Shown one piece after another: positions 1 through 9,756 of a DNA stretch of 64,000 nucleotides. The notes under the pieces are model-generated. The model did no database searches, was not told the DNA's origin, and saw nothing but the letters and a program-made list of their open reading frames with translations. This DNA comes from Zooshikella sp050749885 (GTDB taxonomy: Bacteria > Pseudomonadota > Gammaproteobacteria > Pseudomonadales > Zooshikellaceae): NCBI RefSeq assembly GCF_050749885.1, contig NZ_JBOIUB010000013.1, forward strand, positions 1 through 64,000, read 5' to 3'. Numbering within the stretch: the first letter of the stretch is position 1; every line of letters starts with the position of its first letter. The position numbers and the translations under genes were made by a program.

Positions 1-554
1 AAAACAGTTTTTACTATGCTTTCCAAAGATAGATTCCTGTGACAATACGACTTTGACAACCGCATTCTCGCAGTTTCTATCTTTGGTACAACCTACCATT
101 CTCAGCCAAAAACTGTCCACAGTATTGGTTGTGTAAATAATTATTATAGTGAGAAATAAGTCATGTAATTTATTGTTTTAAAGCATGTTTTGGGTCGCTA
201 TAAATTAATTGCTTTTATGTTTAAATATGCCAACGCTTTAAAAGCCGCTAAATTTACCCATAACGAAGGGGAAAGTTGCTGATAGCATGCGTGGTGGATA
301 TTCATGCCACAAACTATTTATAGGTATAGTGTTTGTTCAATTATTTTTGTGATGTGATTAACTATACTTAACAGCAATGGTTTTTAAACATATGTTTTTA
401 ACGATGGGCAATGGTTTGGAAGGCGTTCTTAGAAATTTTCTGAATGATTGTTAGAAAGCTTAACACGTTTAATCCTTTTTGATTATTAAGTTTTGTCACT
501 GTGCTATTTGTGGATGAAGTATGTTGCGAGAAGTAAAAACACAGGATCAATAAC
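1..554. other. non-coding left edge upstream of the T6SS operon
   Basis: No convincing gene is seen here. The first 116 bases hold a nested inverted repeat, listed separately. Around 253-269 lies a sequence one mismatch away from the terminal motif TATACCCATAACGAAGG of repeat family R1, so it may be a solitary remnant. The AT-rich stretch before 555 probably contains the promoter of the T6SS operon. No GG-N10-GC sigma-54 box was found in it. Confidence 0.6.
4..116. repeat. nested inverted repeat
   Basis: Bases 4-12 (ACAGTTTTT) pair perfectly with 108-116, and bases 23-33 (CCAAAGATAGA) pair perfectly with 76-86. The intervening parts of the arms differ in length. The two matched blocks in the same register suggest a palindromic element or the remains of a MITE. 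It could also be the terminator region of a gene off the left edge. Confidence 0.5.
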
Positions 555-3239
555 ATGGAACTGTTGCTGAAGGTTATCAGTCCCCAACGTCATGAAATGG
601 GACAAAATGCAATGAGGGTTTTTCAACCTTCAGGGGGAACTATTGGGCGTGCCAATCAAAATGATTGGATATTGCCTGATAAGCACCGGCATTTATCGAG
701 TAAACATGCAACAATCACCTATGAACAGGGCGCTTACTTTATTACGGATACCAGTACAAATGGGGTTTATCTTAATAATGCGCCAGAGCCGTTAGGCAGA
801 GGTCATACTGTACGTTTGCAGCATGGTGATCTCATCCAAGTTGCAGATTATGTTATAGAAACTGAGCTGCTTCAGGACGCAAGTCTGGTTCCAACGTCGA
901 GCTTATCAGCTGAAACACGTGGTGATGATCTAAATGGCTTGATCACACCACAAAAAACTAATGTTGAGTTAGATCCTCTGGCCTCATTTTCCGAACAAAG
1001 TAGCTCTTCTCTGTATTCTTTCAGTACCGATGCTAATGCTGATCTTGGTCAAAAACCTTTTGATCCTTTAGATGGATTTATTGGTGCTGGTGGTGCGCAG
1101 TCTGATCATGATTTTATTTTGGACTCCAGCTTCATTCCCCCTAGTCCTGCCGGTATGGATCCAATGCCTGCTAATGCGGGTATGCCCGTTAGTCAGCAGC
1201 CTCCAGTATCACCCGGAGAGCCTCCCATTCAGCCGGCTGATCCGCAGGCTAATCAAGATCTTTTGGCTGGTTTTGGTGTTGATGGTTTGGGGCATGCGCC
1301 GTTGCAGTCATCACAACCGCCTTCTTCATCTTCTATTGGTGAGATGGGGAATACTTCTCTTTCTAATGATCCCTATGCACAAAATGTTCAGGCTACTCAA
1401 GCTGCTCAGAGTGCAGAATCTCTCAATAGTGCTGTACCTGCCCCTGGTGTTACGCCTACTCCTAATGTCACGTCATCCCCAAATGTAATGCCTACGCCTA
1501 GTGCAACGTCTCATAGTTCTGGCCAATCGCTTATTCCTGATGATTTTTTGCAGGGCGATAATAACCAAGCAAACCTAGGCTACCCTGGTACTGATGAGCC
1601 ATCAGGATTTGTTGAAGAGCCACAACCAGAGGGACCAAATTTTTTACATGACGATATTACGCCACCGGGCTTTAATTCTCAGCAGGTTGATTTTGCCACA
1701 GGGCAAGCTCAAGGCGGTCAGGTAAATAGCCAGGGACCATTGATTCCTGATGATTTTATGTCAGAGCAAGCTGCAGCTAATGTTCCCAGTGAAGCTCCGG
1801 CACCGGCGATGAACGGTGATGCAGGCTTAATACCTGATGACTTCTTCTCAGACTTTGGCCCCGCTATTGATCCGCAGCAAGAGGTGATGAGTGACGTTGA
1901 TGATGGTTCTGAGGTTGCGTGGGGGAATCATCGCGCAAATGATGAGCCTTTAACTGATCATGACCAGCCTTTTTTTACTGAAGACTTTTCAGGTCAAAAT
2001 GAAACACCTGCGGCACCGAGCCAGCCCATCAATCAGCACGAAGCTGATTTATCAGCTCAATTTGCAGATGCTTCACCTCAACATAATGAGCAACCGCGAT
2101 TAGAGCCACATCCTTCATTTGCACCTTCAGAAGAGCAACATACGGCTAAAGAAGAGCCTTTAATTGCAGATAATCCAGAGCATGTGGTTTCTGGTGATGA
2201 TATTCTCGCTGCCTTTGAAGCACCTGCTGCCGATGCTGAAATGCCAGCGAGTAAGCCTGCTAAAGAAAAGGAGGCTGCTACGCATCAGGATACGTTCAAT
2301 GTTGTTCCAGCAGGACAGCAAGCATTTCCAAAACCGCGACCACCACGTCCCAGGCGAGGGCAATCTGTTTCGGGTGGGGCTACACCTTTTCAGCCAACGG
2401 CTGCACCGCCTGAGACGGATAGGCGCTCTCGAAGTGGGCGTTCTCAGCCAGCAAGTTCAGCTCAGGAGCGGCCACAACCTGAATTACAAAAGCCGGTTCG
2501 GGTCAAGGTTGAACAGCAGTATGAAGCAAAATCAAATGCTTCTGCGGCAATGCCCGTATCTCAGCCAAATCAACCCACAGCTCAAGCAACGTTAAAAGAT
2601 CAGCAATCCAAACAAGCTGAGCCTCCACAGCAGGCTACAACACCCGTTAAACCTGATAAAGCGTTTAATCAATTGTTGCTACAACTGGGTATTAATCCAG
2701 AAGAGGTTCCGGCTGAGCAATACAATCAGCTACCAGCTACACTTGGCAAAGTGATTCATAAAACGATAGAGGGGTTGATTCGGCTAATGATGACCCGTGC
2801 GAACCTCAAAAATGAGTTTCGTATGTCGATGACGATGATCCGAACGCAAGAAAATAACCCTCTTAAGTTTTGTGTCAGTGCTGATCAGGCGATTAAGCAA
2901 ATGTTAGTGAATCCGTTGCAAGGCTATCTGGATACTGAAAGTGCAGTGGAAGAAGCATTTACAGATTTTGATAAGCATCAGTTGGCAGTGATGGCGGCTA
3001 CACGATCAGCCTTGAATCATATGCTGAGTCGTCTTGATCCTGAACGATTAGAACAGCGTTTTGAGGAATCAAAAAGTAAAGGAATGTCTTTTGGTAATAA
3101 AAAGGCACGTTACTGGGAAGCGTACAAAGAGTTTTACCGAGATATTCTTGAAGAGGAAAACGTATTTCAGGCGTTGTTCGGTAATGAGTTTGCCAGTACT
3201 TATGAAGAGCAAATTAATAAGTTAAACCAGGATAAATAA
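555..3239 (+). CDS. tagH: T6SS FHA-domain protein TagH
   Basis: This is a cytoplasmic scaffold that reads threonine phosphorylation in the T6SS threonine phosphorylation pathway. An FHA domain occupies about residues 20-105, with the typical GRANQNDW, SSKHATI and TDTSTNGVYLN blocks. A long low-complexity Pro/Gln/Ser linker follows, carrying three copies of LIPDDF (about residues 325, 395 and 424). A conserved C-terminal TagH/ImpI domain spans about residues 690-894. AGGA about 10 bases before the ATG fits ribosome binding. It is the first gene of a tight operon with tssJ, tssK, tssL and tssM. The usual partner is the PpkA kinase, which is encoded in the same cluster. The family assignment is strong; which phosphoprotein it binds is inferred. 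Confidence 0.92.
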   Translation: MELLLKVISPQRHEMGQNAMRVFQPSGGTIGRANQNDWILPDKHRHLSSKHATITYEQGAYFITDTSTNGVYLNNAPEPLGRGHTVRLQHGDLIQVADYVIETELLQDASLVPTSSLSAETRGDDLNGLITPQKTNVELDPLASFSEQSSSSLYSFSTDANADLGQKPFDPLDGFIGAGGAQSDHDFILDSSFIPPSPAGMDPMPANAGMPVSQQPPVSPGEPPIQPADPQANQDLLAGFGVDGLGHAPLQSSQPPSSSSIGEMGNTSLSNDPYAQNVQATQAAQSAESLNSAVPAPGVTPTPNVTSSPNVMPTPSATSHSSGQSLIPDDFLQGDNNQANLGYPGTDEPSGFVEEPQPEGPNFLHDDITPPGFNSQQVDFATGQAQGGQVNSQGPLIPDDFMSEQAAANVPSEAPAPAMNGDAGLIPDDFFSDFGPAIDPQQEVMSDVDDGSEVAWGNHRANDEPLTDHDQPFFTEDFSGQNETPAAPSQPINQHEADLSAQFADASPQHNEQPRLEPHPSFAPSEEQHTAKEEPLIADNPEHVVSGDDILAAFEAPAADAEMPASKPAKEKEAATHQDTFNVVPAGQQAFPKPRPPRPRRGQSVSGGATPFQPTAAPPETDRRSRSGRSQPASSAQERPQPELQKPVRVKVEQQYEAKSNASAAMPVSQPNQPTAQATLKDQQSKQAEPPQQATTPVKPDKAFNQLLLQLGINPEEVPAEQYNQLPATLGKVIHKTIEGLIRLMMTRANLKNEFRMSMTMIRTQENNPLKFCVSADQAIKQMLVNPLQGYLDTESAVEEAFTDFDKHQLAVMAATRSALNHMLSRLDPERLEQRFEESKSKGMSFGNKKARYWEAYKEFYRDILEEENVFQALFGNEFASTYEEQINKLNQDK

Positions 3240-3256
3240 ACTGGAGGTTTCAAACA

Positions 3257-3721
3257 GTGAATAAGTGGCTAGCAAGATGGCAATACAATCTACTTTTTGG
3301 CTTGCTTTGTTGCGTTGCTCTCATAACAACGGGCTGCTTTAAAAGTGAAACTAAACTGGATTTGGAAGTTGTGGTGGCACCAGATGCTAACCCAGATCAT
3401 AGTGGTCGGCCTTCTCCCGTTGTCGTCAAGTTATATGAATTAAATTCACCTGTCGTTTTTGAAAATGCTGATTTTTTTGCGCTGTATTCAGATCCTGTAA
3501 AGGTATTAGGCGCAAGTCTGCTTGGTCAAGAAGAGCATGAGTTTGTACCAGGCTCAACATCGGAGCTTAATTTATTACTTAATCCTTCGACACAATTTGT
3601 CGCATTTTTAGCTGCATATCGTGATATTGAAAATGCTAATTGGCGACTGGTTGTGAAAGTGGAGCCACTATCAAGTAATGAGTTTAGTTTACGCATCAAT
3701 CGTTTAAGTCTTTCAAAATAG
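3257..3721 (+). CDS. tssJ: T6SS outer-membrane lipoprotein TssJ
   Basis: TssJ anchors the TssM-TssL membrane complex to the outer membrane. The 154-residue protein has a hydrophobic signal segment and a lipobox LITTGC at about residues 22-27. The mature part has the TssJ pattern, including a VVVKLYELNS strand and a FFALYSDP segment. The start is GTG, preceded by a strong GGAGG at 3242-3246. It lies 17 bases after tagH and 30 before tssK, so it is co-transcribed. Length and position match the family. Confidence 0.95.
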   Translation: MNKWLARWQYNLLFGLLCCVALITTGCFKSETKLDLEVVVAPDANPDHSGRPSPVVVKLYELNSPVVFENADFFALYSDPVKVLGASLLGQEEHEFVPGSTSELNLLLNPSTQFVAFLAAYRDIENANWRLVVKVEPLSSNEFSLRINRLSLSK

Positions 3722-3751
3722 TAGTCATTTGCAGTAAGGACAACAAAACTA

Positions 3752-5086
3752 ATGGCAATGCAGGATAAAATCGTATGGGCCGAAGGTATGTTTCTTCGGC
3801 CTCAACATTTTCAGCAACATGATCGGTATTATGATTTCCAGCTTAAAGAGCGCGTGCGTTTGGGTGTTGCTTATAGCTGGGGTGTTAAAAACCTGAGTAT
3901 AGACCAGCAACATTTAGCGCTAGGCAAAATCGTCGTTAATAGTTGTGATGGTATATTACCTGATGGCACATTATTTTCGGTCCGAAATACTGTTAATGGA
4001 CAACTCACATTAGATATAAAAGAAGAAACAAAAGAAAAAATCGTTTACTTAGCCTGTCCACTGTCAGCCGTTGATGATATCGAAGCGGATAAAAAAACCG
4101 ATGAAAATATTATTGCACGATATATCAATAAAGAAGAGACCGTGCATGATAGTAATGCCGGTGATGCTACGATAGCCGAAATTAATGTTGGTTTATTACG
4201 GTTGTCATTACGCGCGGAAGAAGATGCTAAAGGCAACTATGTGGCTTTACCCATTTGTAAAATTATTGAAAGCCGTGCCGATAAAAGCATTGTGTTAGAT
4301 GAAGACTATATTCCCCCGTGTTTGGATGTAAAAGCAGTGCCTAAACTGGTGGGTTATTTGAGTGAAGTGGCTGGTTTATTAAATCACCGTGGTGAAGCGT
4401 TGGCAGGTCGTATGCAAGGTTCAACGCGCCAGGGACTTTCAGATGTTGCTGATTTTCTTATGCTACAAACGATTAATCGTAACGAACCTCTATTTAAGCA
4501 TTTATCTAAACTGGAATTGCTTCACCCGCAAAATTTATATGGTTACATGGCACAACTTGCAGGTGAGTTATCCACATTTACCAACCGCCAAAAACGTCCG
4601 AATGAATTACCCAGTTATCAACATGATGATCTTGAAGCTTCATTTATTGCATTAATGGGCGAGCTACGTCAGTCACTCAGTACTGTACTAGAACAAAATG
4701 TCGTTAAACTTGAGTTGCAAGAACGTAAATACGGTGTGCGTGTGGCAACGGTTAATGATCGAAACCTGTATCAAAATGCGGTGTTTGTGCTTGCAGTAAA
4801 AGCAAATGTGGCTAATGAACTGTTACGCTCGCGTTTCCCGTCACAAGTTAAAATTGGAACAGTTGAAAATATTCAACAACTTGTTAATTTGCAGCTACCC
4901 GGTATTTCACTTACAGCGCTTAATGTTGCACCTCGTCAAATACCTTACCATGCCGGTTTTAGTTATTTTCAACTTGATGCTAATTCAGAGATATGGCCAC
5001 AGTTAAGTAAATCCGGTGGCTTTGCTATCCATGTGGCAGGTGAGTTTCCAGACATTGAAATGGAGTTCTGGGCGATTAAGCAGTAA
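3752..5086 (+). CDS. tssK: T6SS baseplate protein TssK
   Basis: TssK is the adaptor linking the T6SS baseplate to the membrane complex. The 444-residue protein begins with the family hallmark VWAEGMFLRPQHFQQHDRYY (residues 8-27) and has the usual length. The C-terminal part, with QLPGISLTALNVAPRQIPYH and the final FAIHVAGEFPDIEMEFWAIK block, is also typical. It sits between tssJ and tssL, the classical order. No abnormalities were seen. Confidence 0.97.
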   Translation: MAMQDKIVWAEGMFLRPQHFQQHDRYYDFQLKERVRLGVAYSWGVKNLSIDQQHLALGKIVVNSCDGILPDGTLFSVRNTVNGQLTLDIKEETKEKIVYLACPLSAVDDIEADKKTDENIIARYINKEETVHDSNAGDATIAEINVGLLRLSLRAEEDAKGNYVALPICKIIESRADKSIVLDEDYIPPCLDVKAVPKLVGYLSEVAGLLNHRGEALAGRMQGSTRQGLSDVADFLMLQTINRNEPLFKHLSKLELLHPQNLYGYMAQLAGELSTFTNRQKRPNELPSYQHDDLEASFIALMGELRQSLSTVLEQNVVKLELQERKYGVRVATVNDRNLYQNAVFVLAVKANVANELLRSRFPSQVKIGTVENIQQLVNLQLPGISLTALNVAPRQIPYHAGFSYFQLDANSEIWPQLSKSGGFAIHVAGEFPDIEMEFWAIKQ

Positions 5087-5124
5087 TGAACATTAATATA
5101 TCCTCTTAACCATGAGGCAACCGC

Positions 5125-6132
5125 ATGGATGGTTACGACTCAGATAATGCGGATAAGACAGTCATTAATTTTCAACAAGGTGGAAGGCCTGTTAAGCCAA
5201 CACCAGGAAGAAGATCATCTGGTACGCAGGATGCGTCATCACATTCGTCTTATCAGCAAGCACCGCAGTCATTTAGTCAGCAGTGGCAACAGGCGCAAGC
5301 CGGTCAATTAACCGGTGTAAATAACCTGGTTAATTCGGCTTCTACGCTGATTAACATGGCAATTCGGCTGCGTAATTTGGCTCACCATGAGAATATTCAA
5401 GAATTACGCAGTTATTTAGTGCAGGAAATTAAACAGTTTGAACTCAAAAACAGGCAGCGACAGGCGGCTGAAGAAACAATTAATGCTGCGCGTTACGTGT
5501 TGTGTACCTTTCTTGATGAAATTATTGCGTTAACCCCTTGGGGTGGACATGCTGAGTGGAGCAAGCACAGTCTGCTCAGTATTTTCCATAACGAGACATG
5601 GGGGGGGGAGAAGTTTTTTGTTTTACTGGATAGGTTGAGAGCCGATGGCTATCGTCATCAGGATTTACTGGAATTAATGTTCATTATTATAAGCCTGGGT
5701 TTTGAAGGAAAATACCGTGTTATTGAACGCGGAAACGTTAAGTTAGAAGAACTACGCGATGATTTATATCGACAGCTGCGAATGGTTCGGGGCGATTATG
5801 AGCGAGAGTTATCAACTCAATGGAAAGGCGTTCAAGATCGTCGTAATGCATTAATTCGTTATGTTCCCCTGTGGGTTGTTGGTGCACTTGGTGCTGTTGT
5901 ATTGCTTGCGATGTATTCAGGGTTTGCTTACTTCCTTAATGAAGAGTCTGTTGCATTGAGAAATGACTATACCTCTTTAATTGATCCAGCTGCGGAAGAA
6001 TTTGCTAAGGATTTGGATTTATCATCGACGAACAAAGAGGAAAAAAATAAGGAAGAGGATCAGCAAACAGAAGAAACTGTTGACGATACAGAAGAAACAA
6101 CAGCCGATTCTGACAATAAAGATGAAGGTTAG
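5125..6132 (+). CDS. tssL: T6SS inner-membrane protein TssL (DotU/IcmH type)
   Basis: TssL is a tail-anchored inner-membrane component that binds TssM and the baseplate. Residues about 55-240 form the DotU domain, with LCTFLDEI, ALTPWGGHAEW and ETWGGEKFF motifs. One transmembrane helix lies at about 247-270. The remaining C-terminus is short and strongly acidic (Glu/Asp/Thr-rich), so the OmpA-like peptidoglycan-binding extension found in some TssL proteins is absent. The N-terminal 50 residues are Gln/Ser-rich. The spacing of 38 bases after tssK and 60 before tssM supports one operon. Confidence 0.95.
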   Translation: MDGYDSDNADKTVINFQQGGRPVKPTPGRRSSGTQDASSHSSYQQAPQSFSQQWQQAQAGQLTGVNNLVNSASTLINMAIRLRNLAHHENIQELRSYLVQEIKQFELKNRQRQAAEETINAARYVLCTFLDEIIALTPWGGHAEWSKHSLLSIFHNETWGGEKFFVLLDRLRADGYRHQDLLELMFIIISLGFEGKYRVIERGNVKLEELRDDLYRQLRMVRGDYERELSTQWKGVQDRRNALIRYVPLWVVGALGAVVLLAMYSGFAYFLNEESVALRNDYTSLIDPAAEEFAKDLDLSSTNKEEKNKEEDQQTEETVDDTEETTADSDNKDEG

Positions 6133-6192
6133 CCAGAGCCAACCGTGAAGGGTATATGGGTCATCATCAACTGCAGTGTATGGAAGTAATGA

Positions 6193-9100
6193 ATGAAAGG
6201 CTTCATCAACGTTATTAAACAAAAGTGGTTTATTTCTCTTGTTGGGGTTATTGCCCTTTCAATTTTAATTTGGTTTGTGGGGCCATTATTCGCAATTGCT
6301 GATAAAAAGCCGTTAGCCAGTGAAGTTGTCCGGTTATTTAGCATTATGGCAATAATGCTATTGTGGGGACTGAATAACTTACGGATGAGTATGAAGGCTA
6401 AAAAGCAAAATGCTCAGTTGATTGAGGGACTTCAGCAAGATCAGTTAGCGCAACAAAGTGCGGATGCTCAAGAATCAGAAGAAGAAATCGCGTTACTGAA
6501 TGACCGTTTTACTGATGCAATGGATTTATTGCGCCAATCCAGTATGCAAGGTAAAAGTGGTAAACAGTTTTTGTATGAATTACCTTGGTACATCATCATT
6601 GGTCCTCCAGGTTGTGGAAAAACAACCGCGTTGGTTAATTCGGGACTTGAGTTTCCACTGCAAGAAAAGTTTGGTCGAGAAGCTATTCATGGTGTCGGCG
6701 GAACGCGGCATTGTGATTGGTGGTTTACCAATGAGTCGGTATTAATTGATACTGCTGGACGTTATACCACACAAGACAGTCATGCGTCTGTTGACGCTGC
6801 AGCATGGACTGGGTTTTTAGGGCTGTTGAAAAAAAATCGTCCTCGCCGTCCTATTAATGGTGTGATTTTAGCGATAAGTTTGCAGGATATTGCGTTGCAA
6901 ACTGAAGCGGAAATGAATGCTCATGTCAAAGCCATTCGTGCACGTTTACAAGAGCTGAATGAACGGTTGGGAATGCGTATCCCTGTATACCTGATGTTTA
7001 CCAAGTGTGATTTGGTTGAGGGTTTTAACGAATTTTTTGAAGACTTAGGACGTGAAGAACGCGCTCAGGTATGGGGAAATAGTTTTGAAGACAGTGATCA
7101 ACTCAATGTCGTTGAGTTATTTGATCAGGGAGTCGATATATTACTTAATCGCTTAAATGAACAGTTATTAGGTAAAGTACATCAAGAGCGGGATGTTAAT
7201 CGTCGCGGTAGAATTTTATCTTTTTCTCAACAATTACTGCTTATTAAGCCGCAAATTCATACCTTTATTGAAAAAGTATTTGCCCCTTCACGCTTTCATC
7301 ATCAGCCTTATTTGCGAGGTTTTTATTTTACCAGTGGTACCCAAAATATTACCTCAATTGATCGTATGGTCGATAGCTATGCTAACCAGATGGGGGTTGC
7401 ACCTCAACCAACTCATCAAACAACGGGCAGAAGCTATTTTATTACCCGTCTATTGCGAGATGTAATATTTGCAGAGTCAGGTTTGGTCAGCAATGATCGC
7501 AAGTATGAAACAGGACGCTTGTGGGTACAGCGAGGTTCTTATGCTGCTGCACTGATTACCGCTGGTTTAGGTGCTTTTGCCTGGTCAACCAGTTTTACCT
7601 GGAACCAATTAAGCATTGGCAGTATTGAAGACTATGTTAAGTCTTTTATTTCAGGAAAAGATGAACTTCGCTCTGGTTATCGAGAAATAGATACGATACC
7701 TGTATTAGATCCACTTCGCGATGCAACCCAGGTTTATGATCAGGATAAAGTACCTTTTACGGGTGGATTAGGCTTATATCAAGGACGGAAAATTCAGCCA
7801 AATGCAACCCGTGCTTATTTTGATCAGGTCGAAGAAGTGTTTTTACCAGCCCTTAAGCGGCGGCTGGAAGAGCAAATTAAAGACAACATGAATGATGTTG
7901 ATTTTCTTCATGCGGCATTAAAAGCCTATATTATGTTGGCTATGCCAAAGCGTCTTGATGAAGATTATGTTCGCGACTGGATGCAGTTTGACTGGGAAAA
8001 CCAACTTCGTGGTGAAGCTAAGCTGCAAAATAAATTAAATACCTATCTTGATGATTTACTTAATTCGGGCTTTAAACCCATTAAGTTGGATGAGAGTCTG
8101 GTTAAACAAGCCAGAATTGTATTACGCCAAGTACCTTTACCACAGCAGGCTTATGCTCGAATAAAACAAGAATTTATCCGTCCGGATGCGATGCGTAGTT
8201 TTATATCTGAGTTAGGTCAGGAAATTGGTTATGTATTTTTAAATGCAGATTACAAAATTCCAAAGCTTTACACCAAAAATGGTTTTTACACTCAATTCAA
8301 GCCTGAGAGTTATAAATATGTGGCTGAAATTGCCAGAGATAACTGGGTGTTAGCAACCGCAAGTGGTGACTTCTCAGAAGCGGATATCAAAATGTTTCAT
8401 GATGAAGTACAAGACTTATATTTCCAAGATTACATCAAGCATTGGAATACCTCACTGAATGAATTGAAAGTACGTCCTTTTGGTGATATCCGTCAGGCAA
8501 CAGATCAACTCGGAAAAATCACTGCAGGCTTTTCACCGTTTAGAGAAGTGTTAAAAGACGTTGAAAAAAATACCATGATGTCAGTTCTGACTATGGAAAA
8601 TCTTGGTAAAGCGAATGAAGTGCGTAAAGCCGCCGGTGTGCGAAGTGGCCGACTAGGTCGACTGAGTCGCCGAGCGGAGCGATTAGATCGAGCAGCGGAT
8701 AAAGCCGGGTTAAAAGATAAAGGTAAGCCAGAATCATTAGGACCAGGCGCCAATAAAGTTGAAAGACAATTCCGCGATGTGAATCAGGTTATTGCGGCCG
8801 TGGGTAGTGGGCAAACTCAAATGGATCAGATTATTGATGCCTTAAATGGTTTGCGTAGTTATCTGTCGTCTATCGTTAATAGCGGTGATCCTGGTGAGTC
8901 TGCTTATAATGCGGCCAAGCAAAAAATTACTGGAGGTCGTGGTGATTACTTTACCACGTTAAAAGCATTATCAGGTACTACACCACAGCCTGTTAGACGA
9001 TGGATATTAGATGTCACTAACGGCAGTTGGGGTCTGATGATGGGGCAAGCGAGTGAATACCTTAATCAGATTTATCGGGCAAATGTATATAGTTTTTATA

Positions 9101-9747
9101 AGCAAGCTTTAGCGGGGCGTTATCCACTGGCCAATGCGCGAGCGGAAGTGAAGTTACGCGACTTTGCTGAATACTTTAAACCGGGTGGCATAGAAGCTCG
9201 CTTTTTTGATGAATATATTAAGCCGTTTGCTAATACCAATAGAGGTTCATGGCGACTTAGAACGGTTGATGGACAGTCCTTAGGCATCAGTTCACGTGCA
9301 CTTCGTATGTTTGAGACGGGCGCTAAAATCCGTAGAGTATTTTTCCAGGATGGTGCCGCTTCACCACAGCTTAACTTTACGATGAAGCCTGTGTATCTAG
9401 ATGCCAATGTGGCCAGGGTAGAAGTTGATATTGATGGTCAAAAGCTGGTTTATCGACATGGACCCAGAGTGCCGCAGAAAGTGAGTTGGCCTCAGGAAGC
9501 CGGTGAGTCGAGTATTTTATTTGAAGACCTCAATGGTGTTCGTGTTGCATTCCGTGAGCAGGGTATTTGGTCATTTTTTAGAATTATGGACAATTTCCGT
9601 GTGGTTAATACCGGGCGTGCTGAACGGTTTAAAGTCGAGTTTAAGCTTGATAATCGACGGGCTGCTTATGAGCTTTCAGCCAACAGTGTCATCAATCCAT
9701 TTAACCGCTCTTTGTTACGTGGTTATAACGCTGTTGGGAGATTATAG
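6193..9747 (+). CDS. tssM: T6SS inner-membrane protein TssM (IcmF)
   Basis: TssM is the large trans-envelope core of the T6SS membrane complex. The 1184-residue protein has two N-terminal transmembrane helices (about residues 8-30 and 40-62), a cytoplasmic NTPase-like domain with Walker A GPPGCGKTT at about 137-145, and a third helix near 446-465. The periplasmic part contains the ImcF-related and TssM C-terminal domains. The Walker A motif is intact, so nucleotide binding is possible. Near residues 817-845 there is an Arg-rich stretch (RSGRLGRLSRRAERLDRA) of unknown significance. tagF follows after 9 bases. Confidence 0.97.
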   Translation: MKGFINVIKQKWFISLVGVIALSILIWFVGPLFAIADKKPLASEVVRLFSIMAIMLLWGLNNLRMSMKAKKQNAQLIEGLQQDQLAQQSADAQESEEEIALLNDRFTDAMDLLRQSSMQGKSGKQFLYELPWYIIIGPPGCGKTTALVNSGLEFPLQEKFGREAIHGVGGTRHCDWWFTNESVLIDTAGRYTTQDSHASVDAAAWTGFLGLLKKNRPRRPINGVILAISLQDIALQTEAEMNAHVKAIRARLQELNERLGMRIPVYLMFTKCDLVEGFNEFFEDLGREERAQVWGNSFEDSDQLNVVELFDQGVDILLNRLNEQLLGKVHQERDVNRRGRILSFSQQLLLIKPQIHTFIEKVFAPSRFHHQPYLRGFYFTSGTQNITSIDRMVDSYANQMGVAPQPTHQTTGRSYFITRLLRDVIFAESGLVSNDRKYETGRLWVQRGSYAAALITAGLGAFAWSTSFTWNQLSIGSIEDYVKSFISGKDELRSGYREIDTIPVLDPLRDATQVYDQDKVPFTGGLGLYQGRKIQPNATRAYFDQVEEVFLPALKRRLEEQIKDNMNDVDFLHAALKAYIMLAMPKRLDEDYVRDWMQFDWENQLRGEAKLQNKLNTYLDDLLNSGFKPIKLDESLVKQARIVLRQVPLPQQAYARIKQEFIRPDAMRSFISELGQEIGYVFLNADYKIPKLYTKNGFYTQFKPESYKYVAEIARDNWVLATASGDFSEADIKMFHDEVQDLYFQDYIKHWNTSLNELKVRPFGDIRQATDQLGKITAGFSPFREVLKDVEKNTMMSVLTMENLGKANEVRKAAGVRSGRLGRLSRRAERLDRAADKAGLKDKGKPESLGPGANKVERQFRDVNQVIAAVGSGQTQMDQIIDALNGLRSYLSSIVNSGDPGESAYNAAKQKITGGRGDYFTTLKALSGTTPQPVRRWILDVTNGSWGLMMGQASEYLNQIYRANVYSFYKQALAGRYPLANARAEVKLRDFAEYFKPGGIEARFFDEYIKPFANTNRGSWRLRTVDGQSLGISSRALRMFETGAKIRRVFFQDGAASPQLNFTMKPVYLDANVARVEVDIDGQKLVYRHGPRVPQKVSWPQEAGESSILFEDLNGVRVAFREQGIWSFFRIMDNFRVVNTGRAERFKVEFKLDNRRAAYELSANSVINPFNRSLLRGYNAVGRL

Positions 9748-9756
9748 GAAAATATC

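Noticed and set aside
1072..2595. Additional ORFs inside tagH
   Set aside because: They are translations of the biased linker in other frames, without start sites or similarity to known proteins.
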